Source: Pseudomonas nitroreducens
GTDB taxonomy: Bacteria > Pseudomonadota > Gammaproteobacteria > Pseudomonadales > Pseudomonadaceae
NCBI RefSeq assembly: GCF_024170165.1
Contig: NZ_JALJXP010000001.1
Coordinates: 248,001-312,000 of the forward strand
Reading direction: 5' to 3'
DNA length: 64,000 bases
Shown here in pieces: positions 1 to 10,700 of the stretch. Below the pieces are notes generated by a model that was given only the letters and a program-made list of their open reading frames with translations, was not told the origin of the DNA and did not search any database. A program made the translations under genes and the position numbers. How positions within the stretch are numbered: the stretch's first letter is position 1; every line of letters begins with the position of its first letter.

Positions 1-276
1 AAGAACGTCAGCACCTTCAAGGATGCCCTGGACTGGCTGATGACTGAAGGCACCAAGCGCCACAGCATCCAGCGATACAAAGGTCTGGGCGAGATGAACC
101 CGGATCAGCTGTGGGAAACCACCATGGACCCGAACGTGCGCCGCATGCTGAAGGTGACCATCGAGGACGCCATCGCGGCCGACCAGCTGTTCAACACCCT
201 GATGGGCGATGCCGTGGAGCCGCGCCGCGACTTCATCGAAAGCAATGCCCTGGCGGTGTCCAACCTGGACGTCTGA
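1..276 (+). CDS. gyrB: DNA gyrase subunit B, 3' end (partial)
   Basis: The frame is open from base 1 and encodes the last 91 residues of GyrB, ending in ...NLDV. It includes the C-terminal TOPRIM-associated segment with the conserved stretch [14 protein letters not shown], typical of GyrB and ParE, followed by the D-rich tail. GyrB is the ATPase subunit of DNA gyrase, which introduces negative supercoils. The 5' part lies outside the window. The stop codon is only 5 bp from the left end of the large insertion at 282, so the coding sequence is intact while its native downstream region has been moved about 38.6 kb away. Confidence 0.97.
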   Translation, partial: KNVSTFKDALDWLMTEGTKRHSIQRYKGLGEMNPDQLWETTMDPNVRRMLKVTIEDAIAADQLFNTLMGDAVEPRRDFIESNALAVSNLDV

Positions 277-281
277 TCCTG

Positions 282-342
282 TGTAGGTGGGCAAAGTTAT
301 TTGCTCTATTGGCCAATGTTAAGAGTTCCGGCCAAAGTAAAT
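282..342 (+). repeat. Left transposon end: terminal repeat plus three TnsB-like boxes
   Basis: TGTAGGTGGG occupies 282-291. Three related boxes follow: CAAAGTTA at 292-299, CAATGTTA at 314-321 (preceded by GGC) and CAAAGTAA at 333-340 (preceded by GGC). Their starts are 22 and 19 bp apart, about two helical turns each. The same box recurs in inverted orientation at the right end of the element. By analogy with Tn7 these would be transposase binding sites. Confidence 0.72.
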
Positions 343-351
343 GAGTAGAGA

Positions 352-391
352 AAAAACCCCAGTAGATCTCGTATCTACTGGGGTTTTCTTT
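352..391 (+). terminator. Strong Rho-independent terminator inside the left transposon end
   Basis: A run of A is followed by the stem AACCCCAGTAGAT, a CTCGT loop and the matching ATCTACTGGGGTT, then TTCTTTT. The A-rich upstream and T-rich downstream tracts suggest it can work in both directions. It sits directly downstream of gyrB and upstream of the first cargo gene. It can therefore end gyrB transcription and shield the element from gyrB read-through. Confidence 0.88.
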
Positions 392-476
392 TGGCTGCTC
401 ACAAAGACGGCTATTGATAGACTGGAATAATTTAGCGCCTGAGATCTGCGCTAGCTGTAATTAAAAGGAATTCGCA

Positions 477-3400
477 ATGTCCGCCCTCTCCGCTCTCCTC
501 GATACCTTTCGTTCCGCCTCCGTCACCGAGCGCGAAAAAGGAACCTACTTCGAGGAGCTGATTTGCGCTTATCTGCGCAACGAAGCAACCTACCGTGATT
601 TGTACGACAAGGTGTGGACATACGCCGGATGGGCCAAAGAGCACGGCCTCAGCGGTAAGGACGCGGGTATCGACCTGGTGGCCCGTACCCAGGGTACCGG
701 CGAGTACCACGCCATACAGTGCAAGCTGTACGCTGAAGACTACAAGGTTCAGAAGAAGGACATCGACAGCTTTTTCACAGCCTCGGGAAAGGCGCCGTTT
801 TCGCACCGTATCATAGTGACAACGACCAACAACTGGAGCGAGCACGCAGAGGACGCTTTGCAGGGCCAGCAGCCTCCAGTTAGCAAGATCGACCTGCAAG
901 CTCTGGAAGACAGCCAGATCGACTGGGTTAAATACCAGCCCAATCAGGCCGTGGTGCTCAAGGCGCGTAAGCAGCTTCGCGATCACCAGCATACAGCACT
1001 GAACGCTGTGGCTGCGGGCCTCAAGGAAGCCGAGCGTGGCAAGCTGATCATGGCTTGCGGTACAGGCAAGACATTCACCAGCCTGAAGATCGCTGAGCAG
1101 CGGGCTGGCAAAGGCAAGCGCGTATTGTTCCTTGTGCCTAGTCTCTCGCTGCTGTCGCAGACCCTCACCGAGTGGACTCAGGAAAGCGCAACCCCACTCC
1201 ACAGCTTTGCCGTCTGCTCTGACAGCGACGTAGGCAAGAAGCGCAAAGCAGAGGATGACGCGGTTCAGGTGTTCAGCCACGAGCTGCGCTATCCCGCCAC
1301 CACCAAGGCGGATCGCCTCGCAGCGGAAATGCTTAAGCGCCACGATTCCGACCACATGAGTGTAGTGTTCTCCACCTATCACTCCATCGACGTGATCAAC
1401 CGTGCCCAGGCAGATCATGGCTTACCCGCTTTCGATCTAGTGATCTGCGACGAAGCGCACCGCACTACCGGCGCCACCTTTGGCGACGATGACGAAAGCA
1501 ACTTCGTACGCGTTCATGAAGCCGACTACATCCGCGCGGCCAAGCGTCTGTACATGACCGCAACACCACGCATCTACGGTGACAGCGCAAAAATCAAAGC
1601 TGAGTCCGGCGAAGTCACCCTGTGCTCGATGGATGACGAGGCGCTATACGGCAAAGAGCTGTTCGTCATCAACTTCTCCGAGGCCGTTCAGCGCGGCTTG
1701 CTCACCGATTACAAGGTGCTGGTACTCACCGTCGAGGAGAGCACCATCAGCCGTCGCCTTCAGGACATGCTGAAGGACGAGAACAACCAGCTAAAAGTGG
1801 ATGACGCGGCCAAGATTGTCGGCTGCTGGAAGGCATTGGCCAAGCAGGGTCTGCATGAGCAGCTGATAGGTGATGACGAACCGATGAAGCGTGCCGTGGC
1901 GTTCTGCCAGGTCATTTCGCCCAACTATAAGGGCACCAAGCACAAGGTCAGCTCGGTCAACATCGCCAGCATGTTCCAATCGGTGGTGGAGGCTTACCAG
2001 AAATCCGAAGAGATCGACGAAGCCTCGCGACTTATCTGCGAGGCTGAGCACGTGGATGGTGGCATGAATGCCAGCGCGAAGGAAGCCAAGCTCAGCTGGC
2101 TGAAGGAAGCCCCCCCGGCCAACACTTGCCGCATCCTCAGCAACGTACGCTGCCTCTCTGAGGGTGTGGACGTGCCGGCGTTAGACGCCGTCCTTTTCCT
2201 TACCCCGCGCAACTCCCAGGTAGATGTGGTGCAGTCCGTTGGCCGCGTGATGCGCAACGCACCGGGTAAGAAGCGCGGCTATGTCGTGCTGCCGGTGGTC
2301 ATTCCGGCGGGTATGGAACCCCACGAAGCGCTCAACGACAACCAGACCTACAAGGTGGTCTGGCAGGTACTTCAGGCGTTGCGCTCGCACGATGACAGCT
2401 TCGACGCCATGGTCAACAAGCTCGACTTCAACGGCTCAGACCCGCACAAAATGGAAGTCATTGCCATCACCGACAAAGCCGAGAAGAAGGAAAAGAAAGT
2501 CACTGGCACCAGCAACGGCAAGGCCGGCAAAGGTCAGTACGGCATCGGCAGCAAGAACCATGATGCTCCAGGGCAGATGACCCAGCAGGCCGAGCTGGCC
2601 TACGAAGTAGGTGAAATTGAGAAGGCTATTTACGCCAAGATCGTCGAGAAGTGCGGTAACCGCCACCACTGGGAAGACTGGGCCAACGACATCGCCAAGA
2701 TTGCACGCACCCATATCGACCGCATCCAGGGCATCTTGGAGAACCAGGCCAACACTCAGGAAAAGGAGGCTTTCAACACGTTTGCCGCCGAGCTGCGCGA
2801 CGATCTCAACGACAGTATCAGCGATGGCGAGATTGTCGAAATGCTCGCCCAGCACCTGGTAACCAAGCCGGTGTTCGATGCGCTGTTCGATGAGTACAGC
2901 TTTGCCAGCAACAACCCCATGTCCAAGGCCATGCAAGGCGTGCTGGACGCCCTCCATGAGCATCACTTGGCCAAGGAAGCCGATACCCTGGAGAAGTTCT
3001 ACGCCAGCGTGCGCCAACGTGCAGTCGGCATCAATAACGCCCAAGGCAAGCAAAAGATCATCGTCGAGCTGTACGACAAGTTCTTCCGCAACGCCTTCCC
3101 CAAGATGACCGAGCGCCTGGGTATCGTATACACCCCGATTGAGGTGGTGGACTTCATCCTCCACAGCGTCAATCACTTGTTGCATCAGGGGTTCGGCCAG
3201 ACGCTGGGTAGCAAGGGCGTTCACATTATCGACCCCTTCACCGGCACCGGCACCTTTATTACGCGCCTGATCCAGTCGGGTCTGATCAAGCCTGAAGAGC
3301 TGCCGCACAAGTACAAGCACGAAATCCATGCCAACGAGCTGGTGCTACTGGCCTATTACATTGCGGCCATCAATATCGAAGCGGCCTACCACGGCGAAGT

Positions 3401-5369
3401 GATCGACGAATACACCCCATTTGAAGGCATCTGCTTGACCGACACCTTCCAGATGTATGAGAAGGACGATCTGATAGACGCCCTGCTGGAAGACAACAGT
3501 GCCCGACGCAAGCGGCAAAAGGCGCTGGATATTCGGGTAATCGTAGGAAATCCGCCGTATTCGGTAGGTCAGGGTGATGCCAATGCTAACAACGCTAACG
3601 TGCCTTACCCTGGGTTGGATGCCCGTATCCGTAACACCTATGGAGCACGCTCTGAAGCAACCAACAAAAACTCCCTGTATGACAGCTACATACGCTCTAT
3701 CCGCTGGGCCAGTGATCGTATTGGCGACGCTGGAATCATTGGCTTTGTGACTAATGCTGGGTTCGTAGACGCCAGAACGGCTGATGGATTGCGTAGATGC
3801 CTAGCCGACGAGTTTTCTTCTCTTTATGTCTTCCATCTTCGTGGTCTGAGGGGGCAGAAAACAGCCGGCGAGCGTGCAAAGAAAGAAGGTGGGCAAATTT
3901 TCGGTATGGGAAGTTCAGCTGCTATCGCAATATCGCTACTAGTTAAAAATCCCGAAGCGAAGGTGCATGGTCAGATTTTTTTCCATGACATTGGCGACTA
4001 CCTGAGCCGCGAGGAAAAGCTGGAGAAAATCGCAGCTTTTAGCAGTGTTGCCGGCATACAACAGTGGCAGCAGATTACCCCAGACGAGCACGGTGACTGG
4101 CTAAAGCAGCGCGACGACAGTTTCAACCAGTTCATCGTGCTAGGCGACAAAGACGACAAGAGCGCGCTAACACTGTTCGAAAACTATTCCAATGGTGTGA
4201 AAACCCAGCGTGATGCCTGGGCATACAACTCCAGCAAAATCAAGCTGGAGAACAACATGGGCAGAATGATCGGCTTTTACAACGCAGAAGTAGATCGCTT
4301 CAATGCGGCTCATCCTGAGCTGGACGCAAAAGTACGTCAGACGAAGGTGGACGGGTTTATCGATACTGACCCGACTCGTATCAGTTGGACTGTCAATTTA
4401 AAGCAGGATTTAGGCAAAAACCGCAGCTATGCCTGCGAGAGTGAATGCATGGCGCTTAGCTTGTATCGTCCGTTCACCAAGCAATGGCTCTACTACAACC
4501 GTCGCCTCAACGAAAGGGTCTATCAGATGCCGCGCATCTTTCCCGATGCCGCAGCGGAGAATTTGGTGATCGGAGTTTCCGCCGCAGGGGAAAAGGTGGC
4601 GTTCAGTGCGTTGATTTCGCGCCATGTCCCAAGCCTTCACTTCGTGGATATCGAAGGTTCGCAGTGCTTCCCTCTCTACCTTTATGACGAAGCAGCCCAA
4701 GCCACAAAAGACGACCTCTTTGTTGAAACTGCTGGAGGAGGCTTGCGCCGACGTGATGCTGTCACCGATGCTGGCCTGGCGGATTTCCAGAGCGCCTACC
4801 CCGGTGAGTCAATCAGCAAAGAAGACCTTTTCTACTACGTCTACGGCATCCTCCATTCACCGGACTACCGTGAGCGCTTTGCCGACAACCTCAGCAAGGA
4901 ACTGCCGCGCATTCCGGCAGTGAAGAAGGTTGCCGACTTCTGGGTCTTCAGCAAGGCAGGCCGCGCCTTGGCAAATATTCATCTGAACTACGAAACTGTC
5001 GAGCCGTATCCCCTGACCATCGAGGCCAAGGGCCCGCTTACCAATGTCGAATACCGTGTGGAGAAAATGAAGTTCGCCAAGAAGGGCGACAAGAGCACGG
5101 TCATTTACAACCACCGCATCACCCTGAAGGGCATCCCGGAAGCGGCCTGGGACTATGTGGTTAACGGTAAGGCCGCGCTGGACTGGGTAATGGAGCGGCA
5201 GGCCGTACGTACCGACAAGGCCAGCGGCATCGTCAACGACGCCAACGACTGGGCCGTCGAAACCATGGGCAACCCCAAGTACCCGCTTGAGCTGTTCCAG
5301 CGCGTGGTCACCGTCAGTTTGGAAACTCAGAAAATCGTCACGGCTTTGCCCTCCCTCGATATCGGGTAA
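477..5369 (+). CDS. Type ISP restriction-modification enzyme (nuclease-helicase-methyltransferase)
   Basis: This 1630-residue protein carries all activities of a single-chain ISP restriction enzyme. An Mrr-like nuclease domain lies at the N terminus (D66 with Q81-C-K83). A DEAH-box SF2 translocase follows with Walker A ACGTGKT (about 194-200) and DEAH (326-329). An N6-adenine methyltransferase has motif I DPFTGTGTF (from about 919) and catalytic NPPY (1025-1028). The C-terminal 450 residues would hold target recognition. LlaGI and LlaBIII are the known models: they methylate one strand of an asymmetric site and cleave unmodified DNA after translocation. The start has GGAA about 8 bases upstream. 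It is the first gene of the left cargo, 44 bp before a DUF262 protein, probably in one transcript. All catalytic motifs look intact. The recognition sequence cannot be read from the sequence. Confidence 0.93.
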   Translation: MSALSALLDTFRSASVTEREKGTYFEELICAYLRNEATYRDLYDKVWTYAGWAKEHGLSGKDAGIDLVARTQGTGEYHAIQCKLYAEDYKVQKKDIDSFFTASGKAPFSHRIIVTTTNNWSEHAEDALQGQQPPVSKIDLQALEDSQIDWVKYQPNQAVVLKARKQLRDHQHTALNAVAAGLKEAERGKLIMACGTGKTFTSLKIAEQRAGKGKRVLFLVPSLSLLSQTLTEWTQESATPLHSFAVCSDSDVGKKRKAEDDAVQVFSHELRYPATTKADRLAAEMLKRHDSDHMSVVFSTYHSIDVINRAQADHGLPAFDLVICDEAHRTTGATFGDDDESNFVRVHEADYIRAAKRLYMTATPRIYGDSAKIKAESGEVTLCSMDDEALYGKELFVINFSEAVQRGLLTDYKVLVLTVEESTISRRLQDMLKDENNQLKVDDAAKIVGCWKALAKQGLHEQLIGDDEPMKRAVAFCQVISPNYKGTKHKVSSVNIASMFQSVVEAYQKSEEIDEASRLICEAEHVDGGMNASAKEAKLSWLKEAPPANTCRILSNVRCLSEGVDVPALDAVLFLTPRNSQVDVVQSVGRVMRNAPGKKRGYVVLPVVIPAGMEPHEALNDNQTYKVVWQVLQALRSHDDSFDAMVNKLDFNGSDPHKMEVIAITDKAEKKEKKVTGTSNGKAGKGQYGIGSKNHDAPGQMTQQAELAYEVGEIEKAIYAKIVEKCGNRHHWEDWANDIAKIARTHIDRIQGILENQANTQEKEAFNTFAAELRDDLNDSISDGEIVEMLAQHLVTKPVFDALFDEYSFASNNPMSKAMQGVLDALHEHHLAKEADTLEKFYASVRQRAVGINNAQGKQKIIVELYDKFFRNAFPKMTERLGIVYTPIEVVDFILHSVNHLLHQGFGQTLGSKGVHIIDPFTGTGTFITRLIQSGLIKPEELPHKYKHEIHANELVLLAYYIAAINIEAAYHGEVIDEYTPFEGICLTDTFQMYEKDDLIDALLEDNSARRKRQKALDIRVIVGNPPYSVGQGDANANNANVPYPGLDARIRNTYGARSEATNKNSLYDSYIRSIRWASDRIGDAGIIGFVTNAGFVDARTADGLRRCLADEFSSLYVFHLRGLRGQKTAGERAKKEGGQIFGMGSSAAIAISLLVKNPEAKVHGQIFFHDIGDYLSREEKLEKIAAFSSVAGIQQWQQITPDEHGDWLKQRDDSFNQFIVLGDKDDKSALTLFENYSNGVKTQRDAWAYNSSKIKLENNMGRMIGFYNAEVDRFNAAHPELDAKVRQTKVDGFIDTDPTRISWTVNLKQDLGKNRSYACESECMALSLYRPFTKQWLYYNRRLNERVYQMPRIFPDAAAENLVIGVSAAGEKVAFSALISRHVPSLHFVDIEGSQCFPLYLYDEAAQATKDDLFVETAGGGLRRRDAVTDAGLADFQSAYPGESISKEDLFYYVYGILHSPDYRERFADNLSKELPRIPAVKKVADFWVFSKAGRALANIHLNYETVEPYPLTIEAKGPLTNVEYRVEKMKFAKKGDKSTVIYNHRITLKGIPEAAWDYVVNGKAALDWVMERQAVRTDKASGIVNDANDWAVETMGNPKYPLELFQRVVTVSLETQKIVTALPSLDIG

Positions 5370-5413
5370 AAAAGCTGGCGCTATGATTTTGAAAAGCAGA
5401 TAAGGAATTCAGC

Positions 5414-7465
5414 ATGCAGCCCAGTAAAGCTACGGTCACCAGCCTCTTCAGTACCCCACATCAGTATCAGATACCAATTTTTCAAAGGGGTTATGTATGG
5501 ACGCTGGAGAAGCAAGTTGGCCCATTGTGGACTGACATCCAAGACCGAGCAGATGCTGTGCTGGAGCAACTAGCGCTGGCATCTACTGGTACCGCTGCAG
5601 CACTGAAGCCATTACAGAAGCACTTTCTGGGCTCCATCGTGATGACGCCAGTACCGAACAGCTTCGGCAGAGTGCCTGCCTTTGAAGTAATCGATGGCCA
5701 GCAGCGCTCGACCACGTTGCAGCTACTGCTGCTCGCCTTTCGCCAAGCTGCCCGCGAGCTGGTGGATAACCCAATCCCGCAAATGCTCGATGGGTTGGTA
5801 CGAAACCCCGGCCCTTACCAGCGTGCAGAAGATCATTACAAGGTTTGGCCAACTCAGGCGGGGCAGGATGAGATGCGCCGCTTGAGCGACACTGCTACCA
5901 CTATCAAAGACATATGTGCCATGTATCCTGCACGAGATGGCCGCGCAAAGCTTGAGCGGCCTTTGATGGTGCAGACGTACCTCTATCTCTACCACGCTTG
6001 TCTTGCCTACATGCGGAGTGTCGACCTCTCCGATGTCATAGAGCAGACCTCCGACCATACCTTTGGAGAGGCTCTGATAGCAGAAATCCGTCGCAATAAC
6101 GAAGTATCGCCACTTCAAGCTCATATGCAATTGGAGCCGGAGCGTGCTGAAGCGCTTTACATGGCATTATCCGACCATGTGCAGATTATGACGCTGACGC
6201 TCGAGGCCGAGGATGATCCCCAAGTCATCTTCGAAACACTCAACGCACGTGGTGAACCGCTACTGGCCTCCGACCTAGTACGCAACTTCGTGTTCCTTGA
6301 AGCTGCTCGGCAGGGCAAACCTGTGCCACAGCTATATGAGCGCTACTGGCGCCAATTTGACCTTGTCGCGACGACCGAAAAGGGCATCTCTGCGAATGCC
6401 TATTGGCGGGAAAAAGAGCGTCAGGGGCGTATTACCTATCCGCGTATTGATCTGTTCTTCTACAACTACGCCACATTACGTAGTCAAGAAATCACACTCG
6501 CCAGCCATGTTTTCCAGTCATACAAGGCATGGTGGCAAGAGCAGCCACGTGACCTTGAAGTCGAACTGAAGCGACTGGTCTCCTCCAGCCAACATTTCCA
6601 GGAGTTGGTTTCCCCAGAGGGCACCGGCTATTTGGCTGAATTTGCACGCTTGGTGAAATCGCTAGATGTGGGAACGGTCACGCCGGTTTACCTCGCGTTG
6701 CGTGAACGATTAGCCAGCGACAGTGCGGAACTGAAACAGGCCCTTGGTGACCTGGCCTCCTATCTGACGCGCCGCGCGGTATGTGGCTTGACCACCAAGG
6801 GTTACAACCGCTTTTTCATGCGTGTACTGCACGCTGTGGCCGGTGCTCCTGAAGCTCCTCATGTCGTGTTGCGCGCAGTGCTTCTGGGAGCGACGGCAAC
6901 CAGCGAGGTTTGGCCAGATGACTCGCTGTTTAGTGACAAGTGGTGCCATCGTCCGGTTTACAGGGAGCTTCGGCCTGTCAAAACCTGCGGCGTCTTGCGT
7001 GCGCTGGAGTATGCGGCTCGGGGGCCTCAGCAAGGGAGTAACCATGTTCCCGCTCAGTCGGATTTGACTATTGAGCATGTGCTGCCGCAAAGCTGGGAAA
7101 AGCTGCCTGCCTACCAGATAGCCGACATGACGGAGGGGCAGCGTCAGCTGAGAGAGGCCGCTATACATGGGTTTGGTAACTTGACGCTGCTGACCCAGCC
7201 TTTGAACAGCTCAATCAGCAATGGCCCATTTGCCGATACCCTAGACGCTGAGGGTGAACAGATTCTGGGTAAGCGCTCCCGCCTAGGTCAAAGCGCCCTG
7301 CTGTTGAATACCTATTTTCACCAGATAGCGTTTTCCACATGGAACGACGTTGCCATCGAGAATCGTGCGAAAGCGCTGCTCAAAGCGGCGCTGCTCGTGT
7401 GGCCGAAGCCTGCAGAGAGCATCGCTACCCCCACTGCGGTGGCAGCGGCGATCTTTGGAAACTAA
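5414..7465 (+). CDS. DUF262/DUF1524 (GmrSD-like) nuclease
   Basis: This 683-residue protein has the two-part layout of single-chain GmrSD-type proteins. The N-terminal DUF262 domain shows IPIFQRGYVW near residues 20-29 and IDGQQRSTTLQ near 92-102, the ParB/Srx-like nucleotide-binding motifs. The C-terminal DUF1524 domain shows the His-Me/HNH-type signature IEHVLPQSW near 553 and FGNLTLL further on. GmrSD is a type IV restriction system that cuts glucosylated hydroxymethylcytosine DNA with NTP hydrolysis. Many relatives target other modified phage DNA. It follows the ISP enzyme by 44 bp with GGAAT upstream of the ATG. The pairing suggests complementary defence, with one enzyme against unmodified DNA and the other against modified DNA. 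The actual substrate is unknown. Confidence 0.9.
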   Translation: MQPSKATVTSLFSTPHQYQIPIFQRGYVWTLEKQVGPLWTDIQDRADAVLEQLALASTGTAAALKPLQKHFLGSIVMTPVPNSFGRVPAFEVIDGQQRSTTLQLLLLAFRQAARELVDNPIPQMLDGLVRNPGPYQRAEDHYKVWPTQAGQDEMRRLSDTATTIKDICAMYPARDGRAKLERPLMVQTYLYLYHACLAYMRSVDLSDVIEQTSDHTFGEALIAEIRRNNEVSPLQAHMQLEPERAEALYMALSDHVQIMTLTLEAEDDPQVIFETLNARGEPLLASDLVRNFVFLEAARQGKPVPQLYERYWRQFDLVATTEKGISANAYWREKERQGRITYPRIDLFFYNYATLRSQEITLASHVFQSYKAWWQEQPRDLEVELKRLVSSSQHFQELVSPEGTGYLAEFARLVKSLDVGTVTPVYLALRERLASDSAELKQALGDLASYLTRRAVCGLTTKGYNRFFMRVLHAVAGAPEAPHVVLRAVLLGATATSEVWPDDSLFSDKWCHRPVYRELRPVKTCGVLRALEYAARGPQQGSNHVPAQSDLTIEHVLPQSWEKLPAYQIADMTEGQRQLREAAIHGFGNLTLLTQPLNSSISNGPFADTLDAEGEQILGKRSRLGQSALLLNTYFHQIAFSTWNDVAIENRAKALLKAALLVWPKPAESIATPTAVAAAIFGN

Positions 7466-7783
7466 ACGGGCCGTTCGCATACTGCCGTGCGTCGGGCGAT
7501 TTCCAAATAAGACCGGAGATCGCCCTGAGAGGGCCTGCTTTCCATGGCCGGGCTGCCGCTTGACCAAAGCCCCTGTCTGGTAGCTGCTAGTTAGCCACTA
7601 TCCGTCTTTACCGTTTCCAGCCAGCCCGCTACTGTGACACGAGCGCAGTCACAGTTTTGCCGCATGACACCAGGGATGGCTTCCGCAAGTGCAATAGCGC
7701 CTAAGGCGCTCCCCAATCTCCGCCATCCCAGTTGTCCTGTTTCGACAAGCTCGGCCTGCATCTGCCTCTAGGTTTCCCGATGG
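7466..7783. other. Gene-free 318-bp gap with an 8-bp inverted repeat
   Basis: I see no supported gene here. At 7631-7655 there is a perfect inverted repeat, ACTGTGAC and GTCACAGT, separated by 9 bp and followed by TTT. It could be a weak terminator for the ISP/DUF262 pair or an operator for the helicase gene that starts at 7784. The rest is GC-rich sequence without clear promoter boxes. Confidence 0.5.
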
Positions 7784-10700
7784 ATGAATTACATGACGGT
7801 GCAATCTCCTGCCAGCCGGCCTTTGACAGTCAATGAAAGGAAGCTCGTACAGGACTGGATACTGGATCTGGTACCTGGAGACGGAGCAGCGGTAGGCAAC
7901 AAGACCCTCAAGCAGCGGCTCGAGCAGAAAGCTGAGCTTCATGACTTCGCCGTCAGCGACGAGGAGTATTGGTCTATTCGGGAAGAACTGATCGTACGAG
8001 GCAAATTGCAGAAAGGCAGCGGTCGGGGCGGCTCGGTGTTCCGCTTCGATAGCAAGTGGAAACCTAGCCCCCAACAGACAGTTGATGAGCAAACCAACTG
8101 GGAAGATCTTGATGAGCCCGCCAGCGATAGTCCGGAAAGCCTGGAAAAGCTGCGCAGTCGCCTTCTAGACCTCAGTGCGAGAAACCGGCTTCTGAATTTC
8201 TCGCATGCTCGTTCTAAACGTTTCGCGCGAATTATCGACGAACTTCCTGATCAGCTTTTCGAATTGCTGACAAACGATCAGACAATGCGCTTCGCGCCTG
8301 TTCCCGAGCCGACGGAGCGCCAACTGATTGAGCAGGGGTACCTCAAGTTCGACGAGCAAACAGGCAGTGTCCGCGAACTGAAGAAACCGCCAACAGCGGA
8401 GACTTGGGCGCAGATTCTGGGCATGCAAACCAGCTACGAACTACCAACCGAATCGGAGGCGCCCAGCGATAAGCACGCCGACGATGCCATTCAAACCCTG
8501 TACTACCCCACCGAGCTTGAGTCACGGCTGCAGATACTGCATGCACAGTCGCGCCTGTCACTTGATGAAACCGGCGCCAACATCCTCTACCTAGCACTCG
8601 GATTCCTCGAGTGGGACGAGTCGGTAGCTGGGAAAAACAGCCCACGCCTTGCCCCGCTCATGTTGCTGCCCGTCCGCCTGGAAAAAGGGAAACTCAACCC
8701 CAAAACAGCAACCTTTGACTACGAGGTTCTGTATACCGGCGAAGATATCCTCACCAACCTTTCGCTCCGGGAGAAACTACGCCGCGATTTCGGCATTGCG
8801 CTTCCACGTATTACCGAAGATCTGCTGCCGGAAGAGTACTTCGCTCGTGTACGGGAGACCGTTCTCGAAGTGAAACCTGACTGGAAGCTGCATCGTTTTG
8901 CCTCGTTGGGGCTGTTCGAGTTTGGCAAATTGATGATGTATCTGGATCTCGAGCCTGGCAAAAATCAGGTATTACTCCAGAGCGGCTTGGTGCAGCGCCT
9001 AATCGGCCTGGCAGATAGCGAACGCCCCGAATCTACTGCCAACGGCTTCAGCAGCGAGCACGCAATCGACGAGCTCCAAGATGTGCACCTGAACTACCCG
9101 TTGATCGATGACGCGGACAGTTCGCAACACAGCGCATTGGTCGATGTAATTCGCGGTGAAGACTTGGTAATCGAAGGCCCGCCCGGCACCGGTAAATCGC
9201 AAACCATCACCAACATGATCTCCGCCGCCATGGCGCAGGGCAAAAAGGTGCTCTTTGTTGCGGAAAAACGAGCAGCTCTGGAGGTTGTCAAAAACCGACT
9301 CGCGCGCGCCGGATTAGGTGAGTTCTGTCTCGAGCTTCACAGTCACAAGAGCCAGAAGAGTGCAGTGGCTGCAAGCATTGGGCAGCGCATTAGTAACCGT
9401 GGCAGCTATAGACAGCCCGGTCAGCTGAGCGACTTGATTAACAATTACGAGCGACTGAAGCAGCAGCTCAATGAGCACGTCAGGCAACTGCATACCCAAC
9501 ATGCAGCCACTGGATTAACCGCCCACCAGATTTTGATGCAAGCCACACGCTTGCGTGAAAGTTTGGCCATCCGCCCTGCTGACTTCCATCCCGCTAACGC
9601 GGTCAACCTGGATAAAAATCAGGTCTATGAGCAGGCAGGTTACTTTGCCCACATCTACACAAAGACGGCAGAGGAAGCTGGCCAGAGCGGCCAGCTTGAA
9701 ACTCATCCATGGTTTGGCTGCACCAAGACACAAATAAGCGGGATAGAGCGAGCGGACATCCTGCTCCAGCTGAAACACACCATAACGGCGCTTGATGAGC
9801 TTCGCGCAATACGAGCCAAGTCCTCCGCCCACCTTAAGGCAGCTGAGGTCGCCTCGTTCAGCCCCAAAGCCATTCATCAATTGGCAAGCGCACTGTCGGC
9901 AATGCCTATGCCAAAAGGCGACGAAGACTGGGAGGTGATCAGCCAGCTCGATGCTTCCAGCTGTGAAGCGCTCCAAGCCTGGTTAGAAGGTATGGATCAG
10001 TTGACGGAGCAGCAAGTCACCCTGAACCAAGCCTTGCACCCCAGTGTTATCGGCTCGCCTCAGGCTCTCGAAACTATCAAGAAGTCCTGCGTACAGATAC
10101 GACAGCACAACGATAGCGGCGACTTGAAACTGGATGCCCTTCTGGAGTTGATCCAAGAGGCCAATGAGCTGATTGATGAAGCTCCCAGGGTTCAGCTACT
10201 GATCCAGAGCATCGCGAAAACATCGACCGCCCAGTTGCTAAGGGCGGACAAACAGGGAATTGAGCAGCTGCGCCTGCTGCTTGATCTAGTCCTGCAGATG
10301 CCCATCGCCCTGGCGGAGTGGCGCCACAAACGCTTCGAAGAGGCCTCGCTAGACAGAGTACTTCCTGAGCTCAGCGAGCTGTTAACCCAGATCAAGCAGC
10401 TCGAAGAGCAATCCGCTCGCGTTTTTACCCTTGATCGCCTGCCCAGCTACTCGCGCCTGGAAGACCTGCAGCGTGTGCTCGCTGACGGCTCGCTTCTTCG
10501 TTGGTTCAAGAGTGATTGGCGAGCAGCCAAGGCTGAGGTTTCGGCCATGATACGGCCAGGGATCAAACTGAAGGCTGCCCTTCAGACGTTACCAGACAGC
10601 ATTGCCTATAAGCGTCAGCAGCATCGCCTAGCCACTGAATCTTCCTTCCGCGAGGCACTCGGTGATCACTTCAGAGGCGAGCTAACCAGAACCGCTGAGC

